Assembly (NCBI GenBank): GCA_963741995.1
Contig: CAVUKI010000010.1
Coordinates: 372,001 to 436,000, forward strand
Length of the DNA stretch: 64,000 bases
From: Bog-473 sp963741995
GTDB lineage: Bacteria; Actinomycetota; Acidimicrobiia; Acidimicrobiales; RAAP-2
Direction of reading: 5' to 3'
Shown: piece after piece, positions 1-8,664 of the stretch
Position numbering within the stretch: the first letter of the stretch is position 1
How the letters are laid out: the number at the start of each line of letters is the position of its first letter
The notes under the pieces: generated by a model
The model's input: the letters and a program-made list of their open reading frames with translations, nothing else
Told to the model about the DNA's origin: nothing
Database searches by the model: none
Program-made: the position numbers and the translations under genes

Positions 1-2
1 TC

Positions 3-425
3 CGAGGCGCCCGGCGCCGGACCCTGGCCTACGCGCGGCTGGCCGAGCTGCGTGAGGGCGTGTGGATGCGCCCGGCCAACCTCACCGTGTTGCTCCCCGA
101 TCCGCTGGACGGGGACGTCGAGCTCATGACGGCGAGGCCGAAGAACCCCCGAGGGCTGGCCCGCCGGCTGTGGGACCTGACCGCTTGGTCGGAACGGACG
201 CGCGACCTGTTGCGCCGCCTCGACGCGCGCACCCCCGACGGGCCCGACGCGCTGGCACCGGGTTTCGAGCTCTCGGCCGCGGTGCTGCGGCACTTGCAGG
301 CCGATCCGTTGTTGCCCGCCGAACTCCTGCCCGACGCCTGGCCGGGTGCGGCACTGCGCGCGACCTACGACGAGTGGGACGCTCGATACCGGGCGACGCT
401 GCGCGACTGGAGCCGCGCCCGCTGA
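3..425 (+). CDS. PaaX-family transcriptional regulator, C-terminal part (5' end outside window)
   Basis: The reading frame is open from the window edge and stops at 423-425, so only the C-terminal 140 residues are visible. The segment has the look of the PaaX C-terminal domain: a basic stretch, then LREGVWMRPANL, and near the end LPDAWPGAALRATYDEW, which is the W-P-G...Y spacing typical of that family. PaaX proteins are GntR-like repressors of aromatic (phenylacetyl-CoA) catabolism genes; the target here cannot be inferred because the neighbours lie outside the window. The gene is convergent with the next one and ends 8 bp before a strong hairpin. The GTG at 60 is internal, because the homologous sequence continues upstream of it. 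Confidence 0.7.
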   Translation, partial: RGARRRTLAYARLAELREGVWMRPANLTVLLPDPLDGDVELMTARPKNPRGLARRLWDLTAWSERTRDLLRRLDARTPDGPDALAPGFELSAAVLRHLQADPLLPAELLPDAWPGAALRATYDEWDARYRATLRDWSRAR

Positions 426-432
426 GTGGCCC

Positions 433-467
433 GCGACCCAGGGCGGTGTATGACCGCCCTGGGTCGC
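433..467. terminator. Strong bidirectional hairpin terminator
   Basis: A perfect 14-bp inverted repeat (433-446 GCGACCCAGGGCGG pairs with 454-467) encloses a 7-nt loop. It sits between the convergent PaaX-like gene and the beta-propeller gene. There is no T tract, as is usual in high-GC actinobacteria. It can serve both transcripts. Confidence 0.8.
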
Positions 468-488
468 TCGACCGGTTCTTCCAGGTGG

Positions 489-1679
489 CTAGTGCAGCAG
501 GTCGAGCGTGTTGGCCGCCGAGTTGTCGTCGACGAAGAGGATGCCGCGACCGTTCGGGGCGATGGCCAAGCCGAAGAGATCGCCTGCGGAGTTGAAGGGA
601 TCGATGGTGCGCGTGTCGACCTGGGCACCGAAGGGTGTCACCTCGACGGCGTTGCCGTCGTTCCCGTTGACGGCGATCAGGTCACCTCCGGGGGCCACCG
701 CCAGACCGAGAGGCGCGTTGAGGCTCCCTCCCTGGCTGACGGTGATGCCACGGAACACAGGGAAAAAACGGGTGGTGGCGAACGGCACAGCCGCAATCCG
801 GCTCGCGACCGTGTCGGCGACGTACAGGGTGCCGTTGGGCTCGAGCGCCACCCCGGTCGGACCGAGGACGAGGGCGCTGGAGTTGAGTTCCTCGGGCAAC
901 CCGGTGGCGATCGTCGTCGTGCCGAAAAGGACAGGTGGCCGTCCCGCCGGTTCGAACACGCCCAGGCGCAACACCGTGCCCTGGTTCACCTGGTTGCCGG
1001 CAGCGGCCACGGTGCCGTTGAGCACGTTGGTCACGAACAACTCGGCGAAGGGCCCGAACAACTGCACCGAGGTCATGTCCCAGGGCCCGTTGATACCGTG
1101 GCCGGCCCATGTCTCGACCGGCACGCCGGCGCTGTTGAGGACGATGAGGCATCCGGGCTCAGGCGTGCCGGTTCCGTCGTCGGTCACCGGCAGGCTGCCG
1201 ACGACGACGTAGCCGTCGTTGAGCACGCTGAGCGCGGTCGTGAGCCCGACGCCGCCCGGGCAGCCCGGCAGGTTCGGGTTGATCTGGGCGAACAGGTTCA
1301 CCCCTCCCGTCGGGGCCACCTCGACGATGGTCGTGCCGGTGCCCTGGGTGTTGTTGCTGGCGTTGAAGTTGCTTACCAGCGTGTCACCGCGTACCAGGGA
1401 GCCCGTGCTGAACGGGACGTTGGCGACGCCGTAGGGGTTGACGTCGCCGTTGGCGGGCACCGTCGATGCGACCTCGGTGACGGTGCTGAGGTGGGACAGG
1501 TACGGGACGGGCGCGGCGCCGGCGGGAGCAGCGTCCGCGATGGCGACCGCAAGGGGCGCAAGGCCAACGGCAACGGCGGCCGCAAGCAGGCCCAGGCCCG
1601 AGGCGCCGGGACGCCTCCGCCTTCTGTCGGGCGTGAGAACCGGGTGAACCGGGTGGGCGCGACTGTGCTTTTCGAGCAT
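489..1679 (-). CDS. Secreted NHL/beta-propeller-like protein
   Basis: A 396-residue protein with an actinobacterial-type signal peptide: a basic N-terminus (PDRRRRRPG), a hydrophobic core of Leu, Ala and Val, and an Ala-rich AxA-like cleavage zone near residues 45-55. The mature part has repeated hydrophobic-Gly blades such as GPTGVALEPNGTLYVADT and PLGLAVAPGGDLIAVNGNDG, the pattern of NHL or SMP-30-type six-bladed propellers. I chose the ATG at 1677-1679 because a very good Shine-Dalgarno (AAAGGAGG on the minus strand, near 1686-1694) lies just upstream; longer in-frame starts would run into the neighbouring promoter. It is probably an extracellular protein that binds a ligand or another protein. 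No catalytic function can be assigned. Confidence 0.75.
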   Translation of the reverse strand: MLEKHSRAHPVHPVLTPDRRRRRPGASGLGLLAAAVAVGLAPLAVAIADAAPAGAAPVPYLSHLSTVTEVASTVPANGDVNPYGVANVPFSTGSLVRGDTLVSNFNASNNTQGTGTTIVEVAPTGGVNLFAQINPNLPGCPGGVGLTTALSVLNDGYVVVGSLPVTDDGTGTPEPGCLIVLNSAGVPVETWAGHGINGPWDMTSVQLFGPFAELFVTNVLNGTVAAAGNQVNQGTVLRLGVFEPAGRPPVLFGTTTIATGLPEELNSSALVLGPTGVALEPNGTLYVADTVASRIAAVPFATTRFFPVFRGITVSQGGSLNAPLGLAVAPGGDLIAVNGNDGNAVEVTPFGAQVDTRTIDPFNSAGDLFGLAIAPNGRGILFVDDNSAANTLDLLH

Positions 1680-1791
1680 GGCGTGCTGCCTCCTTTTTCT
1701 CTCGGCGCCGCAGGCATTACGACGTACCGCCCCCTCGCCTGTGCTACGGCTGAGACGGGCCTGAGGATTGAGGCTCGGTAATGTCCTGGTC

Positions 1792-2142
1792 ATGGACGTG
1801 GAGATCGCCTTTACCGGCGTACCCGTCGGGGATCTGTCCTCCGGCCGGGACTTCTTCGAGCGCGTCTTCGGACGAGCCGCCGACATCGAGGTCGCCGCGG
1901 ACGAGGTGATGTGGCGGGTGGCCGAGACGGCCTGGCTCTACGTCGTGGTCGACGCGGCCCGCGCCGGGCACGGGTTGGTGGCGCTCTCCGTCGCCGACCT
2001 CGAGGCCACGTTGGCCGAGCTCGACAGCCGGGGCATCGTTCCCGTCAAGACGGAAGTCGTGGGGGACTCAGCTCGCAAGGCGACGCTGCTCGACCCGGAC
2101 GGGAACTCGGTCGCCATCATCGAAGTGCGCTCCGAGGTCTAG
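1792..2142 (+). CDS. VOC (glyoxalase/bleomycin-resistance-like) family protein
   Basis: A 116-residue protein with the single beta-alpha-beta-beta-beta module pattern of the vicinal oxygen chelate superfamily. It opens with EIAFTGVPVGDLSSGRDFFERVFG, the usual start of such modules, and ends with the strand-turn signature ATLLDPDGNSVAIIEV. Members dimerise and use metal ions in glyoxalase, dioxygenase or antibiotic-binding roles; the substrate here is unknown. I chose ATG 1792, where family similarity begins, over the in-frame TTG at 1768; no clear Shine-Dalgarno separates them. The stop codon overlaps the first base of a 13-bp tandem repeat. Confidence 0.75.
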   Translation: MDVEIAFTGVPVGDLSSGRDFFERVFGRAADIEVAADEVMWRVAETAWLYVVVDAARAGHGLVALSVADLEATLAELDSRGIVPVKTEVVGDSARKATLLDPDGNSVAIIEVRSEV

Positions 2143-2193
2143 CCGGACGCCCACGCCGGACGCCCACGCCGGACGCCCAAGCCGGACGCCCAC
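2142..2193. repeat. 13-bp tandem repeat, four copies
   Basis: Four consecutive copies of GCCGGACGCCCAC start at 2142, 2155, 2168 and 2181; the third ends in A instead of C. The array fills the space between the convergent VOC and ABC-exporter genes and begins on the last base of the VOC stop codon. No hairpin potential comparable to the other terminators is seen. Confidence 0.9.
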
Positions 2194-2196
2194 GCC

Positions 2197-4128
2197 CTAG
2201 GCCGCGTGCGACTGGTTGATCCAGGTCTCGTACATCTCGGCGTAGTGCCCCCCCAGCGCGACGAGCTCGGCGTGTGAGCCCACCTCGAGCAGGCGGCCGT
2301 CACCGACCACCACAATGCGGTCGGCCCGCATGGCCGTCGACAACCGGTGGGCGATCAGGACAGCGGTGCGACCCTCCAGCAGCACGTCCAGCGCCGCCTC
2401 CACCATCGTCTCGGACTTGAGGTCGAGGTTCGACGTCGCCTCGTCGAGCACGAGGACCCGTGGCTCGGCCATGAAGGCCCGCCCCAGGGCGATGAGCTGG
2501 CGCTCGCCCGAGGACAGCGACTGCCCCCGTTCGTGCACCGGCGTGTCCAACCCGTACGGCAAGCGGTGCACGAGCTCGCCCAGGCCCACCTGGTGCACCG
2601 CGTTCCAGACCTCGTCGTCGGGCGCGCCCGGCCGGGCGAACGCGATGTTGTCCCGGATCGTCCCGGCGAACAGGAAGGGCTCCTGTGGTACGACACCGAG
2701 CTGGCTCCGCAACGAGGCGAGCGTCACGTGCTTCAGGTCGAAGCCGTCGATGAGCACCCGGCCCGCCGTGGGGTCGTAGAAGCGCGTGACCAGCTTGGCC
2801 ATGGTCGACTTGCCCGCTCCGGTGGCGCCGACGAAGGCCACGGTCTCCCCGGGCTCGATGGTCAGGTCGACGTCGTGCAGTACCGGCACGGCGGGGTCGT
2901 AGCCGAACGAGACGTGGTCGAAGTCGATCCGGCCCTTGATCTGGGGCAGGACGACCGCGTCGGGTGCCTCCAGCACCGACGGCTCGGTCTCGAGCAGGCC
3001 GCGCAGCTTGAAGACGGACGCCCGGCCCTGCTGGAAGGTGTTGTACTGCTGTACCAGCAGCTGAATCGGCGAGAAGAAGCGGTTCACGTAGAGGAAGAAG
3101 GCGGTCAGCTGGCCCAGGTTGATCTCCTGCGGGTGGTGCAGGTACATGGTGCCGCCGATGCCCAAAATGAGCAGCTGGCCCAAGACGCTGATGACCTGTG
3201 AGCCCGGCCCGTAGACGCCGTTGATGCGACCCGTGTAGTTGTTGGCGTCCCGGTAGGAGCCGACGATGTCGCGGTGGGTCTCGACGTTGTAGCGCTGCCG
3301 GTTGTGCGCCGTCACGATGCGCACGCCCTGCAGGCTCTCGGAGAGGTCGGCCAGCACGAGCGCGATGCCGTCGCGCACCTTGTCGTAGCCGCGCTCGGAG
3401 GCCCGCTTGAACCAGATCGACATGATGACGAGGGGAGGCAGCACGGCGAAGACGGTGATGGCGGCCAGCTTGGCGTTGGTGGCGAAGAGGAAAACCGTGA
3501 TGACCACCATGGTCAGGCCCTGAATGGCGAACTGGGCCAGCCCGTCCTGCAGCAGCTGCTGCAGGTTCTCGATGTCGCTCGTCATGCGGCTCATGACGAC
3601 GCCCGCCTTCTCCTCGGTGAAGAAGTCGAGCGAGAGCCGCTGCAGGTGGCGGAACACCTTGGTGCGCAGGTCGTTCATGACCCACGAGGCGAGGCGGCCC
3701 GTCACCCGCGCCTGCCCGTACTGCGCGCCGCCCGAAACGACGATTGACACCAGGTACAGCAATGCCATGACCACCACGACGCCGTAGTCATAGTGGGGCG
3801 GCGTCAGGCCGTGGTTGATGGCGTAGGAGACCAGGCTCGGGCCGAGCTGGGTGAACAGGGCGATCATCCCCACGAGGAACGCAGCCAGCGCGCACATGCC
3901 CGGGTACTCCATGAGGAGCGTGGTGAGCGTCAGCTTCTTCGACTCGTGCTCCGTCGGCAGCTGGGTGAAGACGACGTCGGGCTCGCCGCGCTCGGGCTCC
4001 TCCTTCAAGAGGAGGTCGACTCCGTCCTGCAGCTCGTGCGGGATGCCACCGAAGGGCAGACCCGCCTGGGCCGAGCCCGGGGCCCCGCCGCCGCCCATCG
4101 GCGGCCCGACTCCACCTCCACCGAACAT
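2197..4128 (-). CDS. ABC exporter half-transporter (TMD-NBD), second subunit
   Basis: A 643-residue fusion of a six-helix exporter domain (about residues 80-370) and an ATP-binding domain (about 400-640). The nucleotide-binding part is complete: Walker A GATGAGKST, Q-loop VVPQEPFLFAG, signature LSSGERQ, Walker B VLVLDEATS and switch His in IAHRLST. The N-terminus is Gly/Pro-rich. The start overlaps the stop of the upstream exporter gene (TGATG at 4126-4130), so the two half-transporters are translationally coupled and likely form a heterodimer of the BmrCD/TM287-288 type. With a MarR regulator first in the operon, drug or lipid efflux is the likely role. The substrate is unknown. Confidence 0.9.
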   Translation of the reverse strand: MFGGGGVGPPMGGGGAPGSAQAGLPFGGIPHELQDGVDLLLKEEPERGEPDVVFTQLPTEHESKKLTLTTLLMEYPGMCALAAFLVGMIALFTQLGPSLVSYAINHGLTPPHYDYGVVVVMALLYLVSIVVSGGAQYGQARVTGRLASWVMNDLRTKVFRHLQRLSLDFFTEEKAGVVMSRMTSDIENLQQLLQDGLAQFAIQGLTMVVITVFLFATNAKLAAITVFAVLPPLVIMSIWFKRASERGYDKVRDGIALVLADLSESLQGVRIVTAHNRQRYNVETHRDIVGSYRDANNYTGRINGVYGPGSQVISVLGQLLILGIGGTMYLHHPQEINLGQLTAFFLYVNRFFSPIQLLVQQYNTFQQGRASVFKLRGLLETEPSVLEAPDAVVLPQIKGRIDFDHVSFGYDPAVPVLHDVDLTIEPGETVAFVGATGAGKSTMAKLVTRFYDPTAGRVLIDGFDLKHVTLASLRSQLGVVPQEPFLFAGTIRDNIAFARPGAPDDEVWNAVHQVGLGELVHRLPYGLDTPVHERGQSLSSGERQLIALGRAFMAEPRVLVLDEATSNLDLKSETMVEAALDVLLEGRTAVLIAHRLSTAMRADRIVVVGDGRLLEVGSHAELVALGGHYAEMYETWINQSHAA

Positions 4129-6227
4129 CAGATCGCGCCCTTCTCGGGCTCGAGGACCTCGTCGTCGGTCTGGAGGAGCCCGTCCTCCGGCGCGAGGGCC
4201 ACCCCCTCCGGCTCGAGGACGTCGTCGTCCAGCCCGAGGTCCTCGGCACCGGCGGCCGCCTCGGCGGCCGCCTGCTCTTCGCTGGTGGCCTGTGCCAGCA
4301 CCTCGGAGTAGAGCGGGGTCGAGGCCAGCAGCTCGGCGTGGGTCCCGTCGGCCACGATGCGCCCGCCGTCGAGCAGCACCACCCGGTCGGCCAGGCTGAT
4401 GGTCGAGAGGCGGTGGGCGATGATCAGCGTCGTCCGCCCCTCCATGAGGACGCGGAGCGAGGAGTGGATGCGCTGCTCCACCTTCACGTCGATGGCGCTC
4501 GTGGCGTCGTCGAGGATCAGGATGGGCGGGTTGACGAGGAGGGCGCGGGCGATGGCGATGCGCTGGCGCTGCCCGCCCGAGAGCGTGTAGCCCCGCTCAC
4601 CCACCACGGTGTCGTACCCGTCGGCGAGCCGGTTGATGAAGCCGGTTGCGCCGGCCGCCTCGGCGGCCGCCACGACCTCCTCCAGGGAGGCATCCGGTCG
4701 CCCGTAGGCGATGTTGTCCCGGATCGACACGGAGAAGAGGAAGGGCTCGTCGAGGACGACGCCGATGTTCGCCCGCAGGCTCGTGAGCGTGAGGTCGCGC
4801 ACGTCGTGCCCATCGACCCGCACCGTGCCACCGGTGGCGTCGTAGAAGCGGGCCAGCACACGAGCCACCGTGGACTTGCCGCTGCCGGTCCGCCCGACCA
4901 GGGCGATGGTCTCGCCCGGGTGCAGGTGCAGGTTGAGGTGTTGCAGGATCTCGCGCGGGCCGTCGTCCCCACCCGGCTTCGTGAGGAGGCTGTCGTCGGC
5001 GTAGGCGAAGCTGACATCGTCGAACTCGACGTCACCCTGGCAGTTGACGAGGTGGATGGCGCCGGGCCGGTCGACGATGGTGGGCTTCTCGTCGAGGATC
5101 TCGTAAATCCGGTCGGCCGAGGCCGAGGCGCGCTGGCCCATCATGATCAGCATCCCGAGCATCATGAAGGGGGCCTGCATCATCACCAGGTAGAGGTTGA
5201 ACGAGACGATGGAGGCGACGGGCAGGTGCTCGTGGATGACCAGCCACCCGCCGACCAGCAGCACGAGGACGAGACCGACCTGGGAGAGGTTCTGCACCAG
5301 CGGGGCGAAGCGGGCGCGCAGGTCGGCGTCCTTGATGTAGCCCCACTGGACCCGGTCGGCCGCCTTGGCCAGCTGGCCCAGCTGCTGCTGCTCGGCGGCG
5401 AAGCTGCGCACGACGCGCACGCCGTTGACGTTCTCGTCCACCACGGTCGCCACCTCGGCCAGCCGGGACTGGATGAGCCACGACACCGGGAAGAGCGACT
5501 TCCGCATCTTTATGCCGACGATGTAGATGAACGGCATGGACGCCATGGCGACGAAGGCCAGGGGGACGCTGATGGAGAGCATGAAGGCGAAGGCGACCAA
5601 GGCGATGGAGCACTGCACCAGGATCATGGGCGCGAACGTCAGGTACATCTGCACCGAGCGGATGTCCGAGTTGGCCCGCGAGATCAGCTGCCCGGACTGG
5701 ACCCGGTCGTAGAAGGGGAAGGACATCCTCGTGAAGTGCTCGTAGAGGATGTTGCGCAGGTCGAATTCGATGGCGTACGCGACCTTGAAGAGGTTGGTGC
5801 GCGAGATGTAGCCGAAGAGCCCCGTGAACAACGCCAGCACGGCGATCAACTCGACGTAGTTGTGCAACGGCTGCGTCTTGTTGATCAGTGAGTTGGTGAT
5901 GCCGTTCTGGAGGATCTTGGGGATCCACACCTGGATGATCAGGCCGAGGAACGAGAAGATGAGCGCGCTGAACCACTGCAGCTTGTGTGCCATGACGATG
6001 GGCGTCGCCCGCTTGATCCACGACTTGGAGCGGTCCGGGTCGATGGTGGCCTTCGGCGCGGTGTAGCGGCTCGTGACCCCCATGGGGACGTAGGCCCCCA
6101 GCGGCAGCCGTACGTCGTCGTTGGTCTCGGCCTCCTGGGTGTCCGCCGCCCCGGTCGTGGCCTGACCGTTTCCGGCGGACTGCACCCCGACGGGCGCGCC
6201 CTCCACCATGTCCTCGGTCTTGCTCAT
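4128..6227 (-). CDS. ABC exporter half-transporter (TMD-NBD), first subunit
   Basis: A 699-residue exporter subunit: an acidic/polar N-terminal extension of about 80 residues, six transmembrane helices (about 85-390), a nucleotide-binding domain and an acidic C-terminal tail of about 60 residues. Motifs seen are Walker A GRTGSGKST, signature LSGGQRQ, Walker B ILILDDATS and IAHRLST. In Walker B the residue after the Asp pair is D-A-T-S rather than E-A-T-S, so this site lacks the catalytic Glu. That is typical of the degenerate site in heterodimeric exporters; the partner has DEATS. The start at 6225-6227 is fixed by an ATGA overlap with the MarR gene. Confidence 0.9.
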   Translation of the reverse strand: MSKTEDMVEGAPVGVQSAGNGQATTGAADTQEAETNDDVRLPLGAYVPMGVTSRYTAPKATIDPDRSKSWIKRATPIVMAHKLQWFSALIFSFLGLIIQVWIPKILQNGITNSLINKTQPLHNYVELIAVLALFTGLFGYISRTNLFKVAYAIEFDLRNILYEHFTRMSFPFYDRVQSGQLISRANSDIRSVQMYLTFAPMILVQCSIALVAFAFMLSISVPLAFVAMASMPFIYIVGIKMRKSLFPVSWLIQSRLAEVATVVDENVNGVRVVRSFAAEQQQLGQLAKAADRVQWGYIKDADLRARFAPLVQNLSQVGLVLVLLVGGWLVIHEHLPVASIVSFNLYLVMMQAPFMMLGMLIMMGQRASASADRIYEILDEKPTIVDRPGAIHLVNCQGDVEFDDVSFAYADDSLLTKPGGDDGPREILQHLNLHLHPGETIALVGRTGSGKSTVARVLARFYDATGGTVRVDGHDVRDLTLTSLRANIGVVLDEPFLFSVSIRDNIAYGRPDASLEEVVAAAEAAGATGFINRLADGYDTVVGERGYTLSGGQRQRIAIARALLVNPPILILDDATSAIDVKVEQRIHSSLRVLMEGRTTLIIAHRLSTISLADRVVLLDGGRIVADGTHAELLASTPLYSEVLAQATSEEQAAAEAAAGAEDLGLDDDVLEPEGVALAPEDGLLQTDDEVLEPEKGAI

Positions 6228-6706
6228 GCGTGCGCCCCGGGCGGTGTCGGCGCATCCGGTGCAGTCGGCTTCGTGTCGTCGGTGCCCTGACCCGGACCCT
6301 TGCGGGACTCGACCATCGCCCGGGCCCACAGCTCCAGCGAGCGCAGGGCCATCGCCTCCTCCTTGTCGGGCAAGTGGCCGGCGATGGCGATCAGGTACTC
6401 GTCGACGGCGACGTCGGCGCGGCCGAGTATGCCGGCACCCTCCGGGGTGAGGCGCAGCTCCACCCGTCTGCGGTCGGTGTCCTCCTGGCGACGGTCGACC
6501 AGCCCTCGGGCCTCCAGCCCGTCGATGAGCGCCGTGATGGAGGGCCGTCGCACGGCCAGGCGGTCGGCCAGGCCCGAGGCGGCCGCGGATCCCTCGGCCA
6601 GGATCCCGAGCACCCGGTACTGGGGGAGGGTCAGCTCTACCTGGGCCAACGCGACCTCCACCCGCTTGGACAGCCAGGCTGCGACGCGGCCGTAGGTGCC
6701 CAGCAC
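6224..6706 (-). CDS. MarR-family transcriptional regulator
   Basis: A 160-residue winged-helix protein. The central part has the MarR pattern: LTLPQYRVLGILAEG, LADRLAVRRPSITALIDGLEARGLV (recognition helix) and the wing DTDRRRVELRLTPEG. MarR proteins are dimeric repressors that release DNA on binding small phenolic or drug-like ligands. It is first in an operon with the two ABC exporter genes and overlaps the first by ATGA, so it most likely controls its own operon. A perfect 15-bp palindrome lies about 110 bp upstream. The start is the GTG at 6704-6706. The C-terminal 25 residues are Pro/Thr-rich and probably disordered. Confidence 0.88.
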   Translation of the reverse strand: MLGTYGRVAAWLSKRVEVALAQVELTLPQYRVLGILAEGSAAASGLADRLAVRRPSITALIDGLEARGLVDRRQEDTDRRRVELRLTPEGAGILGRADVAVDEYLIAIAGHLPDKEEAMALRSLELWARAMVESRKGPGQGTDDTKPTAPDAPTPPGAHA

Positions 6707-6804
6707 GTGGGGTGTGGCGGTCGTCTTCGAACCGGCGCGAGCGTCGGCTTTGCCGCGCGGAAGCCGCGTCAGCGGAGAGGGGTGAGGTGACAGACACTTC
6801 GACC

Positions 6805-6810
6805 ATCATA
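6805..6810 (-). promoter_or_regulatory. -10-like box for the MarR-ABC exporter operon
   Basis: On the minus strand this reads TATGAT, close to the TATAAT consensus. It lies just downstream of the palindrome at 6813-6827, which therefore occupies the -10/-35 spacer. No convincing -35 hexamer was found. Confidence 0.5.
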
Positions 6811-6812
6811 CA

Positions 6813-6827
6813 GTTAGACACTCTAAC
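6813..6827. promoter_or_regulatory. Palindromic operator, probably for the MarR regulator
   Basis: A perfect inverted repeat GTTAGA-CAC-TCTAAC. Size and A/T-rich arms match MarR operators. It is placed between a -10-like box and where the -35 should be, so a bound dimer would block RNA polymerase. Binding by the neighbouring MarR protein is inferred. Confidence 0.65.
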
Positions 6828-6874
6828 TACGTGCAGCGGACCCCTTCGGGGGTCGACGCAGCTCCGCGGCGCGG

Positions 6875-7315
6875 TCAGGACTCCCGGGTGCCCCATTCGG
6901 GGTCGAGCTGGCGCAGGAACAGGTCGCATCGGACTTCCTCGTCGACCTCCCCGATGGACCCCGCCGCCAGCTGGAGCATGTGCAGTGCACGGAGGAAGCC
7001 GCGGTTGGCCTCATCCCGCCAGCGCACGTAGCCCGAGCCACGCCAGCCGGCGGCTCGCAGCGCATCGAGCCCACGGTGGTAGCCCACCCGCGCGAAGGCA
7101 TACCGATCGATGGGGTCGTCGGCCAGCTCGGCCAGATCCGCCCAGGCCTGCAGGCAGTGCGGATCCTGGGCCGCCACTGCCGCCACCGCCGCCCGACGAC
7201 GGTCCGGAGGGAGGGACCGGGCCGCGTCGAGAGCGGCGGCCAACTCCGGATCGAGCGGGTCGAGGACGGTCTCGGGGCTCCCGGAGGTGAAATGGACTGC
7301 ATGCTCAGGGGTCAC
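6875..7315 (-). CDS. DUF3151 family protein
   Basis: A 146-residue soluble protein matching the actinobacterial DUF3151 family by its conserved core: AWADLAELADD, YAFARVGYHRGLDALRAAGW, then NRGFLRALHMLQLAAGSIGE and a final FLRQLDPEWG. The function of the family is not known; it is nearly universal in actinobacteria, so this is probably a core gene. It is encoded on the same strand as the MarR operon but 168 bp upstream of it, with the MarR promoter in between, so it is likely a separate unit. Confidence 0.82.
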   Translation of the reverse strand: MTPEHAVHFTSGSPETVLDPLDPELAAALDAARSLPPDRRRAAVAAVAAQDPHCLQAWADLAELADDPIDRYAFARVGYHRGLDALRAAGWRGSGYVRWRDEANRGFLRALHMLQLAAGSIGEVDEEVRCDLFLRQLDPEWGTRES

Positions 7316-7425
7316 CGGGCCATGTTAGGAGTGTTGATCGGCGCCCGATCGGAGAACGGTCGGCGTTGGAAAGGGCCGGGGCGCGGAATGTCGTTCGGCG
7401 CAGAGGCGGCAGTACTCTTCGCGCC

Positions 7426-8163
7426 GTGCTGACGCCCGACCCCAGTCCGACGTCGTTCCAGAACCATCCCGGGCTGCGGGATCGCGAGCCAGAAGCCCGT
7501 GCACTGGCCGACGTGCTGCGTCGCCTCATCCGCTTGGCGGTCAGCGCTGCGCCGTCGGCGTCCGAGACAGCCAGTCTGACCTCCCGACTGACCGTGCTCG
7601 CCGATGAGCTCGAAGCGCACCTGCCCGCAGACCCGCTGCCCCGGTTCATCCCACCCGCAGAGGACGGTCCTCCGCCCGACGTGCCGCTGGGTGGCGCCAT
7701 GCCCTACGACGTCGTCGTCGGACCGTTCAACCCGATCGCGTTGCCGATCGTCCTCGACTTCGACCCGCCGAAGGCTCTCGGCCGCGGCGTCTTCGATGTC
7801 ACCTACGAGGGCGCCCCCGGGTGCGTCCACGGCGCGGTGCTGGCCGCCACCTTCGACATCATCCTGACGGCGGCCAATGCCATCGTGGGCTCGGTCGGGC
7901 CCACCGTGTCGTTGGCCCTGCGCTACGTGCGCCCCACGCTCACCAACCAGGAGGCCGTGTTCGAGGGGTGGGTGACCCACGTCACCGAACGCCGCATCTT
8001 CAGCAAGGGCCGCATCGTGCAGGGAGGAGTGGTCACAGTCGAGGCCGACGGCGCGTTCGCCATCTTCAACCAGGACCGGGTGAATGCACTGGCGTCGAGC
8101 CGTCGCCTGCCGTCCGACGGGGTCGGCGACGGGGCGCCCTCCGGCGGAGCGGCAGGGGAGTAG
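7426..8163 (+). CDS. PaaI-like hotdog-fold thioesterase family protein
   Basis: A 245-residue protein. The N-terminal 70 residues are helical. The C-terminal part carries a hotdog domain with the features GCVHGAVLAATFDIILTAA (hot-dog helix with the H-G element of PaaI-type thioesterases) and LALRYVRPTLTNQEAVFEGWV (central strands). Such proteins hydrolyse acyl-CoA thioesters; the substrate is unknown. I chose GTG 7426; an upstream in-frame TTG at 7366 exists but the sequence before 7426 looks non-coding. It is followed 10 bp later by a second hotdog protein gene, so the two may form an operon acting on related thioesters. Confidence 0.75.
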   Translation: MLTPDPSPTSFQNHPGLRDREPEARALADVLRRLIRLAVSAAPSASETASLTSRLTVLADELEAHLPADPLPRFIPPAEDGPPPDVPLGGAMPYDVVVGPFNPIALPIVLDFDPPKALGRGVFDVTYEGAPGCVHGAVLAATFDIILTAANAIVGSVGPTVSLALRYVRPTLTNQEAVFEGWVTHVTERRIFSKGRIVQGGVVTVEADGAFAIFNQDRVNALASSRRLPSDGVGDGAPSGGAAGE

Positions 8164-8173
8164 CGGGCGGACC

Positions 8174-8626
8174 GTGCCCCGTCAGTCCCTGGAGCCCACA
8201 CGCGATCCGGCGGATTATTCGTTCACCCATCGGCTGCGCACCCGATTCGCCGAGACCGACGCCATGGGCATCATCCATCACGCGGCGTACCTGCCCTATC
8301 TGGAGGAAGCGCGGGTCGAGTATCTCAGGGCTCTCGGGCATCCCTACGACGCGCTGCGGGCCGGGGACACCGGGGATGCCCGTGAATTCCCCGTGCTCGA
8401 GGTCTCGGTGCAGTACCGCCAGCCGCTGCGCTTCGACGACGAGGTGGCTGTGTCCCTGCGTCTTGGCGCCGTCCGTGGCGCCACCTTCCAGATCGCGTAC
8501 CTCCTCGCGGTCGGGGCCGAGGCACGGGCGACCGCGGTCACCGTGCACGGATGTGTCGACGGGCGCGGCAGGCCGGCACGCTTGCCGGCGTGGGTCGCCG
8601 GGTCAGGCGCGGGCCCAAGCAGCTGA
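8174..8626 (+). CDS. YbgC/FcbC-type acyl-CoA thioesterase (hotdog fold)
   Basis: A 150-residue hotdog thioesterase. The active-site stretch TRFAETDAMGIIHHAAYLPYL is the 4-hydroxybenzoyl-CoA thioesterase signature, with the catalytic Asp in ETDAMG and the typical H-x-x-Y-x-x-Y-x-E-x-A-R layout. The later strand VQYRQPLRFDDEV also fits the family. The start is GTG 8174, 10 bp after the preceding stop and in the right place for the family N-terminus. It probably cleaves small acyl- or aryl-CoA esters in the cytoplasm. Confidence 0.82.
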   Translation: MPRQSLEPTRDPADYSFTHRLRTRFAETDAMGIIHHAAYLPYLEEARVEYLRALGHPYDALRAGDTGDAREFPVLEVSVQYRQPLRFDDEVAVSLRLGAVRGATFQIAYLLAVGAEARATAVTVHGCVDGRGRPARLPAWVAGSGAGPSS

Positions 8627-8664
8627 GACCGTCCCTTCTTCGCCGCGTCGACGTCGTCGGCCGC

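Noticed and set aside
4338..5891. 517-codon plus-strand frame opposite the ABC exporter
   Set aside because: Same artefact: antisense of conserved ABC domains, with an amino-acid composition dominated by Asp, Glu, Gly, His, Val and Arg.
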